Source: CAZZIZ01 sp964654535 (lineage in GTDB: Bacteria; Bacteroidota; Bacteroidia; Chitinophagales; UBA2359). From it: a stretch of DNA of 14,979 bases. A program made the position numbers and the translations under genes. The DNA is taken from assembly GCA_964654535.1 (NCBI GenBank), contig CAZZIZ010000074.1:1-14979 (forward strand). The letters run 5' to 3'. The notes under the pieces were generated by a model, which saw only the letters and a program-made list of their open reading frames with translations, did no database searches and was not told where the DNA came from. Below, one piece after another: positions 7,664-14,371 of this stretch (positions are counted from its first letter, which is position 1; every line of letters begins with the position of its first letter).

Positions 7664-8452
7664 CTAAAAGAAAACCTCCGACCAGACCCCAGAATCGCTG
7701 ACACCGCTCAGCACATAGGGTTGCTGGTTTAGATGAACCGGCAAAACAGTGCTGCCGCTTTCAAACAAAAAGTTTTCCTGCGACCAGATGCGCTGTCCAG
7801 AGAGATTGTAAATCTGGATAGACTCTATGAGTCGCGGGCCATTGGAATTTTGAATGACAATCTGCTGGTTAAAGCGTCTCAACTCGAATCCCTCCAAGAC
7901 ATCCTCAATGCCACTTGCTACGCAGTTATAATTATAATTGAAACCATTGACGTTACATTCAGCAGGTGCGCCAGGATTACTTATCTCAAAAAATACTACA
8001 CCCGAATCTCCTGGTGTTCCATTATGTACGTCGCCAGAAACATTTCCGCCAGTTACCTCAACATCGTCTGGACAGTCAGGCATAACGGTATAGGTACAAT
8101 TGTCTATTTCTACAATGGCTTCATTAAAAGTAAAAATGCTCACCGTCAGCGAGTCATCTTCAAGAACAGTTCCGTCCTCGCAAGTAACCAGATACTTTAT
8201 GGTTTGAATGTCATTACAGCCGTCGGGCGAAACAAATGAAAACCCAAAAGACATTTCATTGGTAACCGAACCATCAGGCAAGGTCCACTCTATGTTGCCT
8301 TGATCTTCATCGTCAAATTGAATTCCAAAAATGAAATTGTCTCCGTCGCAACCAACAAGATTGTCATTACTAAAGCTTAAAACAAGCGGACATTGCGCAT
8401 TTAATCCAAGGCCAAATAAAATTAAAAGTGAGAGTGTTAGAATTTTCCGCAT
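7664..8452 (-). CDS. Small secreted eight-cysteine-module protein with T9SS sorting domain
   Basis: This is a 262-residue exported protein and the simplest member of the cluster: signal peptide, one eight-cysteine module and a sorting tail. I chose the ATG at 8452 over the upstream in-frame ATG at 8554. Only the former gives a proper signal peptide (MRKILTLSLLILFGLGLNAQ), whereas the longer form adds 34 residues without signal features. Residues 21-177 are the module (C21, 35, 79, 91, 119, 127, 166, 177). Residues about 187-262 resemble a T9SS type A sorting domain (IESIQIYNLSGQRIWSQ). C21 follows the signal directly, but NAQC is not a good lipobox, so ordinary signal peptidase I cleavage is more likely. 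It follows the ABC exporter on the same strand after a 113-base gap. Function is unknown. Confidence 0.88.
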   Translation of the reverse strand: MRKILTLSLLILFGLGLNAQCPLVLSFSNDNLVGCDGDNFIFGIQFDDEDQGNIEWTLPDGSVTNEMSFGFSFVSPDGCNDIQTIKYLVTCEDGTVLEDDSLTVSIFTFNEAIVEIDNCTYTVMPDCPDDVEVTGGNVSGDVHNGTPGDSGVVFFEISNPGAPAECNVNGFNYNYNCVASGIEDVLEGFELRRFNQQIVIQNSNGPRLIESIQIYNLSGQRIWSQENFLFESGSTVLPVHLNQQPYVLSGVSDSGVWSEVFF

Positions 8453-8538
8453 AGAATATTGCTTTACCTCAAGATAAAATGAAATGCCCAAGCAAGACGG
8501 TTTTTTATTCAATACTTGACTAAATGCCAAAGAAGGGC

Positions 8539-8557
8539 ATAGTGCAGAACGCACTAT
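8539..8557 (-). terminator. Possible terminator hairpin after the ABC exporter
   Basis: The coding strand forms ATAGTGC-GTTCT-GCACTAT, a perfect 7-bp stem with a 5-base loop, starting about 9 bases past the exporter's TAG stop. It is followed by GCCCTTCTTT, which is only moderately T-rich, so the case for intrinsic termination is weak. It could instead be an mRNA-end hairpin. Its position between two same-strand genes suits separating their transcripts. Confidence 0.35.
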
Positions 8558-8565
8558 TTCGCTTA

Positions 8566-10383
8566 CTAAGAGAAAGTTTGCCAGTCAACCAACTGCTGAT
8601 AGTTCGCTTTGTTTTGCATTAGTTTTTCGTGACTACCACGCTCAATGACTTCGCCATCTCTCATGACAATTATTTTGTCTGCGTTTTTAATGGTAGAAAG
8701 ACGGTGAGCTATAACCAGAGAGGTTTTGTTATTCATAAGTTTATCCAGGGCCATCTGAACCGCTTTTTCAGATTCCGAATCCAAAGAAGAAGTCGCTTCA
8801 TCCAGCAGCATTACGGGTGGGTTTTTCAAAACCGCGCGGGCAATAGTAATACGCTGCTTCTCTCCTCCACTAAGCTTCACCCCTCGATCACCTATAACGG
8901 AATCCAAGCCACCTTCGAGTTTGGCAATAAATGAAGAGGCGTTGGCCATTTCTGTGGCCCGTTCTAAATCCTTCAACTCAGCATCCGGTTTACCAAACTG
9001 AATGTTAGATCGCACCGTATCGTTAAACAAAATAGGATCTTGGGTTACCAGTCCAAAAAGTCTTCGCAGGTTCTCAATTGGTATATCCTGAATGTCGATA
9101 CCATCTATTGTAATTCGACCTTCCTTTATTTCGTAGTTGCGCAGAAGTAATTCTATAATGGTAGACTTACCTGAACCACTCTGCCCTACCAAAGCAACCA
9201 CCTCACCTTTATTTATTACGAAGTTTATATTCTTGAGCACCTTGCGGGTGTCATAAGCAAAGCTCACATTCTCAAAAACAATTTTATTGCTAAACTCATT
9301 AATCGGAATAGGGTTAAGCGGAGCAGGGTGACCGTTCGGTTCATCTAAAAGCATATCGATACGATCGAGTGAGGCCATACCTTTTTGGATATTATAGTAG
9401 GCAGTGGTGAAAGCCTTGGCTGGTGAGATTATTTGAGAGAAGACCACCAAGAAATAAATAAACGTTTCAGGTTCTAAGCCCTGTTTATTCAAAACCATTT
9501 TACCTCCCAAGTAAAGCACCAGTACTACAACTGAAATGGACAAGAACTCAGACAGCGGAGAAGACAAGTCTCTACGCCACAGAATGTTGTTCATCATCTT
9601 ATAGTAGGACTGATTCCCGGATTCAAACTTTTCTTTCTGCGAATCGTTTGCTCCGAAAGCCCAGACTACTTTCAAACCCGAGATGGTTTCTTCCATAACC
9701 GACATCAAATATCCCAAGGTGTCCTGCGCCTTAAAAGACTTTTTTCGTAAGGATCGGGAAACCATGCCAATAAAGAAACCGGCAATAGGCAAAATAATCA
9801 GCACCATTAATGTTAGCCAAGGCGAAACAAGAAACATAGCACCGAAAAAAACAATGAAGGTAAACGGCTCTTTAAAACAGACCTCCAAAAACCCAAGCAC
9901 GCCCCACTCTACTTCCGTTACGTCCGTGGTTGCCCGAGTAATAATATCGCCCTTACGCTTTTCGTTGTAATAAGAAAGTGGGAGGTGAAGAATCTTGTCG
10001 TAAACTTTGTTTCGAAGATTCCTAACCGAGCCATTTCGAATATCCGCCAAAAAAACCATAGCTAAATATCGCGTCAGGTTTTTCAAAAAGAATACTATAA
10101 CTATAAAAATGCATATCGCGAATAATGCTCCAGCTTTGGTATCATATTGAGTAATAAGCCAGCCCAAAGCATATTCGAAAAGCGCACCTATGTTGTCTAG
10201 ACTAAAACCTGGCCAAGGAATGGCTTGTATGCTTTCGTCGCGAAACAAAATCCGTAAAAAGGGAATAATCATGGTGAGCGATACCAAGGAAAAAATGGTG
10301 CTCAACAAATTGAAAAACACGTTCCCAATAGCTTGTGGCCAAAAGGACTTAATGAGGGATAAAATTCTAGAGATGGAGCGCAT
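8566..10383 (-). CDS. MsbA-like ABC exporter (fused permease and ATPase)
   Basis: This is a 605-residue half-transporter that would work as a homodimer in the inner membrane, using ATP to export a lipid or other hydrophobic substrate. An N-terminal type IV ABC exporter membrane domain (about residues 18-340, with several hydrophobic helices, e.g. 22-44, 86-100, 173-205, 282-296) is followed by the nucleotide-binding domain. Visible motifs are Walker A GQSGSGKST (400-408), Q-loop Q448, signature LSGGEKQ (504-510), Walker B VMLLDEAT with catalytic E529, and H-loop H560. Length and order fit the MsbA/multidrug exporter family. In Bacteroidota such genes are usually annotated as MsbA-like or lipid exporters, but the substrate cannot be read from sequence. 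It is transcribed divergently from rbfA, with 69 bases between the starts. Confidence 0.93.
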   Translation of the reverse strand: MRSISRILSLIKSFWPQAIGNVFFNLLSTIFSLVSLTMIIPFLRILFRDESIQAIPWPGFSLDNIGALFEYALGWLITQYDTKAGALFAICIFIVIVFFLKNLTRYLAMVFLADIRNGSVRNLRNKVYDKILHLPLSYYNEKRKGDIITRATTDVTEVEWGVLGFLEVCFKEPFTFIVFFGAMFLVSPWLTLMVLIILPIAGFFIGMVSRSLRKKSFKAQDTLGYLMSVMEETISGLKVVWAFGANDSQKEKFESGNQSYYKMMNNILWRRDLSSPLSEFLSISVVVLVLYLGGKMVLNKQGLEPETFIYFLVVFSQIISPAKAFTTAYYNIQKGMASLDRIDMLLDEPNGHPAPLNPIPINEFSNKIVFENVSFAYDTRKVLKNINFVINKGEVVALVGQSGSGKSTIIELLLRNYEIKEGRITIDGIDIQDIPIENLRRLFGLVTQDPILFNDTVRSNIQFGKPDAELKDLERATEMANASSFIAKLEGGLDSVIGDRGVKLSGGEKQRITIARAVLKNPPVMLLDEATSSLDSESEKAVQMALDKLMNNKTSLVIAHRLSTIKNADKIIVMRDGEVIERGSHEKLMQNKANYQQLVDWQTFS

Positions 10384-10452
10384 GATTCAGACACAAATAT
10401 ATGTCAATTCAAAGCTTTACTTTTAAGCTCAAGCTGCTCAGAAAACTTCAAA
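10384..10452. promoter_or_regulatory. Divergent promoter region between the ABC exporter and rbfA
   Basis: This 69-base region must serve both divergent genes. On the minus strand TATATTTG (10394-10401) matches the Bacteroidota -7 consensus TAnnTTTG exactly, but no TTTG lies at the usual upstream distance and the resulting leader would be only a few bases. On the plus strand TACTTTTA (10418-10425) is a one-mismatch -7 candidate for rbfA, about 27 bases before its ATG. Neither start codon has a purine-rich Shine-Dalgarno. The assignments are pattern matches only. Confidence 0.4.
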
Positions 10453-10812
10453 ATGCAGAATAAGAGACAATTACAACTCGGTAAAATCGTACAGCACGCT
10501 CTGGGAGAAGTATTCCAGCGCGAAGGCTTCCAAATTTTTGGACGGGCTATGGTTACCGTGACCCAAGTTTGGGTTGCACCGGACATGTCTTTGGCCCGTA
10601 TTTATCTCAGCATATTCAACGCTGAGGATAAGGATGCAGTCATTGGAATAATAAAGCAAAATGCCGCACCGATTAAAAAGAGCCTGGTTCATCGAATTCG
10701 CAATAAAATGCGCAAGATGCCCGAACTAGAATACCACCTAGACGATACCTTGGACGAAGTATTCAAAATGGAAAAACTCTTCACCGATTTAGACATAAAA
10801 GAAGAGGAGTAA
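10453..10812 (+). CDS. rbfA: Ribosome-binding factor A
   Basis: RbfA is a small KH-fold protein that binds the free 30S subunit and helps mature the 5' end region of 16S rRNA. The 119-residue length is normal. Recognisable family features are the N-terminal helix (RQLQLGKIVQHALGEVFQRE), the segment VTVTQVWVAPDMSLARIYLSIF at about residues 34-55, written here as VTVTQVWVAPD then MSLARIYLSIF, the helix IKKSLVHRIRNKMRKMPEL, and the closing LDDTLDEVFKMEKLF. The C-terminus is acidic (DIKEEE). Its stop lies 5 bases before the start of the permease gene, so the two are probably one transcript. The rbfA-permease pairing is familiar in Bacteroidota. Confidence 0.95.
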   Translation: MQNKRQLQLGKIVQHALGEVFQREGFQIFGRAMVTVTQVWVAPDMSLARIYLSIFNAEDKDAVIGIIKQNAAPIKKSLVHRIRNKMRKMPELEYHLDDTLDEVFKMEKLFTDLDIKEEE

Positions 10813-10817
10813 GCCAA

Positions 10818-12056
10818 ATGCGTTTCGCACTTCAAATAGCTCGTCGATATCTCTTTGCCAAAAAATCGACTAATGCCATCAACCTCATTGCCATAATTTC
10901 CGCGCTGGGCATGATGTTCATTACCGCTGCACTGGTACTCATACTATCTGTTTTCAATGGTTTCGAAGATTTGGTGATTTCGCTTTACAATAACTTCAAT
11001 CCCGATTTAAAGATCGTAGTCAACAAGGGCAAAGTTTTCGTTCCGGAAGAACATTTACTCAACGAAATAAAAGCGCTCCCAGAAGTAGACAATGTTAGTT
11101 TAGTGCTCGAAGAAATAGCTATGCTCAGTCACAATGACAAGCGAAGTTTAACCCACGCAAAAGGGGTCGATGAAAACTTCACTAAAGTCAGCCGCGTAGA
11201 TACGGCCATGGTCGATGGTCACTTTATATTAAAAGAAGGCGCGAACAACTACACCGTGTTGGGATACGGCATTCAGATAGAACTCGGCTTGAACGTGCGT
11301 AGCGATTTTTCGGTTATAAATGTTCATCTGCCGAATCGAAAAGCAAAACCAGGTAGCATTAATCCCGACGAAGCTTTCCGCACCAAACAAGTCAGACCAG
11401 CAGGTAGTTTTAGTATACAAGAAGAGTTTGATCGTAAGTACGTTTTCTTTTCACTCGACTTTATGCGCGAATTACTTCAGTATGATGATGAAATTAGCAG
11501 TTTGGAAATCGACTTTGCCGACGGAGTCGATCAAGCCGAGGCACAAGAAAAAATCACGGCGATTATGGGCAGCGATTTCAAAGTCCTCAACCGCTTACAA
11601 CAAGACGCCTTTTTGTACAAAGTAATGAACCTAGAAAAGTGGATCACTTTTTTAATTCTTAGCCTAATGATGTTGGTGGCTTCTTTCAACATCATAGGCA
11701 GTTTATCTATGCTGGTTATTGAAAAGAGTCGTGACATCGGAATCCTTAAAGCGATGGGCGCAACCAAGTCAATGATTCGCAAAATATTTATGATCGAAGG
11801 CAGCCTCATTTCGATACTCGGTGGTTTCATCGGAATGATCATCGCCCTCGCGATTTGCTTACTGCAGCAAAAGTTTAAGTTGGTAAAAATCGACGGCGAT
11901 TTCTTTTTGCTAGACGCCTATCCCGTTGCGCTGCGTTGGATAGACTTTGTGATGGTCTTTTTAGTAGTGGTATTTATTTCGCTTTTGGCGAGTTGGTATC
12001 CGAGTAAAAAAGCTGCTGAGCGGTCGAGTTTGACTGGTAAGGATTTGGCGGTTTAG
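10818..12056 (+). CDS. LolC/LolE/FtsX-type ABC transporter permease
   Basis: This is a 412-residue inner-membrane permease of the MacB/FtsX superfamily. The layout is classic: one N-terminal transmembrane helix (about 20-46), a large periplasmic domain (about 48-270), then three C-terminal helices (about 275-300, 325-349, 374-394). The cytoplasmic segment EKSRDIGILKAMGAT (302-316) matches the conserved FtsX/LolC coupling region, and the ending YPSKKAAE is typical of LolC/LolE. By family it is expected to act in lipoprotein release toward the outer membrane together with a LolD-like ATPase, which is not encoded in this window. It follows rbfA by 5 bases. Downstream it converges on the SDR gene across repeat copy 3. 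Assignment to LolC/E rather than another FtsX permease is likely but not proven. Confidence 0.88.
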   Translation: MRFALQIARRYLFAKKSTNAINLIAIISALGMMFITAALVLILSVFNGFEDLVISLYNNFNPDLKIVVNKGKVFVPEEHLLNEIKALPEVDNVSLVLEEIAMLSHNDKRSLTHAKGVDENFTKVSRVDTAMVDGHFILKEGANNYTVLGYGIQIELGLNVRSDFSVINVHLPNRKAKPGSINPDEAFRTKQVRPAGSFSIQEEFDRKYVFFSLDFMRELLQYDDEISSLEIDFADGVDQAEAQEKITAIMGSDFKVLNRLQQDAFLYKVMNLEKWITFLILSLMMLVASFNIIGSLSMLVIEKSRDIGILKAMGATKSMIRKIFMIEGSLISILGGFIGMIIALAICLLQQKFKLVKIDGDFFLLDAYPVALRWIDFVMVFLVVVFISLLASWYPSKKAAERSSLTGKDLAV

Positions 12057-12073
12057 GTTTGTTTGTGGGAGTG

Positions 12074-12258
12074 CCCCCTCATTGGCCCAGCTTTAAGCCT
12101 GGCTGCATTCGGGGTCGGGCTATCCGGGACTCCGCTTCGCTTCGGTCTCGTACTTGTCTCACCAAAGTAAATCCCTCTACCGCTAAGGCGGTAAGTCTTT
12201 ACTGGCTCAACAAACGAGACTGCTCCCCGTCGGTCGCATCCCTACTATCCCTCACTCG
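12074..12258 (+). repeat. Structured dispersed repeat, copy 3 (between convergent genes)
   Basis: This copy fills most of the gap between two converging genes. An imperfect first hairpin (about 12074-12113) runs into the hinge GTCGGGCTATCC (12114-12125), followed by CTCCGCTTCGCTTCGGT exactly as in copy 1. A second imperfect hairpin pairs 12145-12183 with 12188-12220 (outer arms GTCTCGT and ACGAGAC; tip CTACCGC-TAAG-GCGGTAAG). It ends in CTATCCCTCACTCG (12245-12258). Its position after both stop codons suits a bidirectional terminator, which is an inference. Confidence 0.78.
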
Positions 12259-12275
12259 TTTTGCTTTGCACTAAA

Positions 12276-13259
12276 TTATCGGCTGGCCAAATACTCTTTA
12301 GCCGTACGCTCTATTGCCTTATCGATAGGCTCAAATTCACGACCTAAAGTTTCTTTCACTAAAGAGTTGTCGTAAATCGTTTTTGAAAAAAGCGATTTTA
12401 CTAGCTGCTTAGTTAAAAGTGGTTTTGATCCACTTATGCGTTGGCGAATTCCGTCAAAGCGCGCAATCCATTTTGCTTGCGTACGACTTGCTTCTTTTGT
12501 TGGTGGGGTTTTATTCAAATGCGTCGCCATCATTGTTAAAAACTCCTTGAAGTTTAAGTTCTCGGCACTTAGGATGTAACGTTTATTAAAATGCGCCCCT
12601 TCAAAAAGATCGAGGGTCATTTGGACTACGTCATTCACGCTGACGTAACCCGTAGAGCCTTCGGTATAAAACTTCCAGCCCTTGTGAATTTGCTTAAACA
12701 ACCGCGGCGAGCTGCTCGACCAATCGCTAGGTCCTATGATTACCGAAGGACAAACCACCAAAGCATCTAAACCCTCCGCGGCACCACGCCAAACTTCTTT
12801 TTCGCCCAACATTTTTGACTGGCCATAATATGTGAGCTCTTTAAAGTCTTTACCAAAATCATCTTCGGTAATGGCCACCCCTTCTTTATTGCCATTGAGA
12901 ACGGCAATACTACTGACGTACACAAACTGCTTTACTTCATTATTCAATGCAGCGTTAACCAAGTCAGCCGTGGCTTCTACATTTACCTTTTTAAGTCTGG
13001 GTAAAGCAGTGTCCGAATGCGATACCATTGCCGCTGCATGTATTACCGTTTCTACATCAGCACACAATTCATTTAGGCGATGCACGTCATGCAACTCAGC
13101 TTGCTCCCACTTAATACCCACGTTCTTTAATTGACTAGGAATATTGTCTTTGCGATGGGTGGCAGTAATCTGGTAACCGCGTTTGAGTAATTCCAAGGCG
13201 AGATGGCTTCCTAAGAAACCCGTCGCGCCGGTTAACAAAATGGACTTAGCGTTTTTCAT
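12276..13259 (-). CDS. NAD(P)-dependent epimerase/reductase, extended SDR family
   Basis: This 327-residue cytoplasmic enzyme belongs to the extended short-chain dehydrogenase/reductase family and is closest in style to dihydroflavonol-4-reductase-like or sugar-epimerase-like proteins. The N-terminal Rossmann glycine motif is TGATGFLG (10-17). HAAA (74-77), VYVSS (113-117) and the catalytic pair Y145/K149 in YYGQSK follow, with PSVIIGP at 171-177. A basic residue after the second strand (THRKD, 34-38) could favour NADP(H), but this is uncertain. The substrate is unknown. The start overlaps the anmK stop by four bases (ATGA), suggesting translational coupling and that this is the last gene of a scoB-anmK-SDR transcript. 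Confidence 0.9.
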   Translation of the reverse strand: MKNAKSILLTGATGFLGSHLALELLKRGYQITATHRKDNIPSQLKNVGIKWEQAELHDVHRLNELCADVETVIHAAAMVSHSDTALPRLKKVNVEATADLVNAALNNEVKQFVYVSSIAVLNGNKEGVAITEDDFGKDFKELTYYGQSKMLGEKEVWRGAAEGLDALVVCPSVIIGPSDWSSSSPRLFKQIHKGWKFYTEGSTGYVSVNDVVQMTLDLFEGAHFNKRYILSAENLNFKEFLTMMATHLNKTPPTKEASRTQAKWIARFDGIRQRISGSKPLLTKQLVKSLFSKTIYDNSLVKETLGREFEPIDKAIERTAKEYLASR

Positions 13260-14338
13260 GATTCCATTGGTACAAAAAGTTCTCCTCCACTTACCGCTTC
13301 ACGCGCGCCAGTTACGCTGGGTATGCAATTTGCTTCTTTTCGCAAATGTAATACACCGAAAAAGGCCATGACCATAGCCTCCTTAAAATCGACCAGTTCT
13401 GGTTGAGGAACGACAATCTCCAATGGTATATGTTTACGCAGCTGTTCTACCAAGTATTTATTATGCGCTCCGCCCCCAGTAACTAGCAACTTATCGCGAC
13501 TACTTGAACTATGATACCCGAGTGCACTGGAAACTGCTTGCGCAATGAAGTCTACTGAAGTACTCAATGCGTTTTCAACAGTAACATCAAATATTTCGGG
13601 CAGTTCGAAAATCCAATCCATTACGTGTAGCGCTTCCAAGCTCTTGGGATTAGGTTTTTTCAAATAATCCCATTGATTCATTGCCTCAAGAAACTTAGCG
13701 TCGGTTTTTCCTTCTCTGGCTAAATCACCGTCATAGTCACAAGTGTAATCCATCATTTGCGCGAAGTAATTCAAGAGCAAATTGCATCCGCAAATATCCC
13801 AGGCTTCTATTTTGTCGTGATTTTTTACAGATACATTGGCGATACCGCCAAGGTTCAAACAAAAACGATATTCCTGAAAAAGGTGTAAATCTCCAATCGG
13901 AACTATCGGCGCTCCTTGACCTCCCTTCTCTACGTCGGCGGTGCGCAAATTGCAAACTACGGGTAGACCCGTTTTATTTGCGATTAATTGACCATTGCCG
14001 ATTTGTATACTGCGCACTCCGGGTTCGTGGTAAACCGTATGACCGTGTGAAACAATTGCATCGACGTTTTCTAGTTGAAAGAATTCTATAAACGCATTGA
14101 TTCGCTGCGCATTTAGCTCCGCATACCTTTCATCAAGTTGCCGATAGGCATCTGCTGAAAGGGAATGTGCTTTTCGTAATTGCTCAAGAAAATCATCTTC
14201 GTAGGGTGCGGAGTCTATCGCGTCTAAGATGTAAGTCCATTTGCCATTTTCCTTTTTAAACTCGCAAGAAGCAATATCCAAGCCATCGCCAGAAGTACCA
14301 GACATGGTACCAATCATATGCCAGGTCTTGTCTTCCAT
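13256..14338 (-). CDS. anmK: Anhydro-N-acetylmuramic acid kinase
   Basis: AnmK phosphorylates and opens 1,6-anhydro-N-acetylmuramic acid from peptidoglycan turnover to give MurNAc-6-phosphate, which MurQ then processes. The 360-residue length is typical. The ATP-binding motif GTMSGTSGDGLD lies at 10-21, SHGHTVYHEP at 97-106 and IQIGNGQLIA at 111-120. LRTADVEKGGQGAPIVP (131-147) holds the expected catalytic Asp (D135). NLGGIANVS is at 162-170, TGGGAHN at 287-293 and PSVTGA near the C-terminus. The stretch DICGCN (181-186) replaces the DTGPGN seen in the E. coli enzyme. MurQ is not encoded in this window. The gene starts 33 bases after the scoB stop and overlaps the SDR start. The family call is secure; activity toward the usual substrate is assumed from family. 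Confidence 0.94.
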   Translation of the reverse strand: MEDKTWHMIGTMSGTSGDGLDIASCEFKKENGKWTYILDAIDSAPYEDDFLEQLRKAHSLSADAYRQLDERYAELNAQRINAFIEFFQLENVDAIVSHGHTVYHEPGVRSIQIGNGQLIANKTGLPVVCNLRTADVEKGGQGAPIVPIGDLHLFQEYRFCLNLGGIANVSVKNHDKIEAWDICGCNLLLNYFAQMMDYTCDYDGDLAREGKTDAKFLEAMNQWDYLKKPNPKSLEALHVMDWIFELPEIFDVTVENALSTSVDFIAQAVSSALGYHSSSSRDKLLVTGGGAHNKYLVEQLRKHIPLEIVVPQPELVDFKEAMVMAFFGVLHLRKEANCIPSVTGAREAVSGGELFVPMES

Positions 14339-14371
14339 TTAGAACTAAGCTCTTTTGAAAAGCAACTTCGC

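Noticed and set aside
8453..8554. N-terminal extension of the small secreted protein to the ATG at 8554
   Set aside because: It would put 34 residues before the signal peptide and would overlap the hairpin after the exporter gene; the ATG at 8452 gives a proper signal peptide.
12059..12274. 71-residue plus-strand open frame after the permease
   Set aside because: It coincides with repeat copy 3, and the repeat architecture accounts for the sequence.
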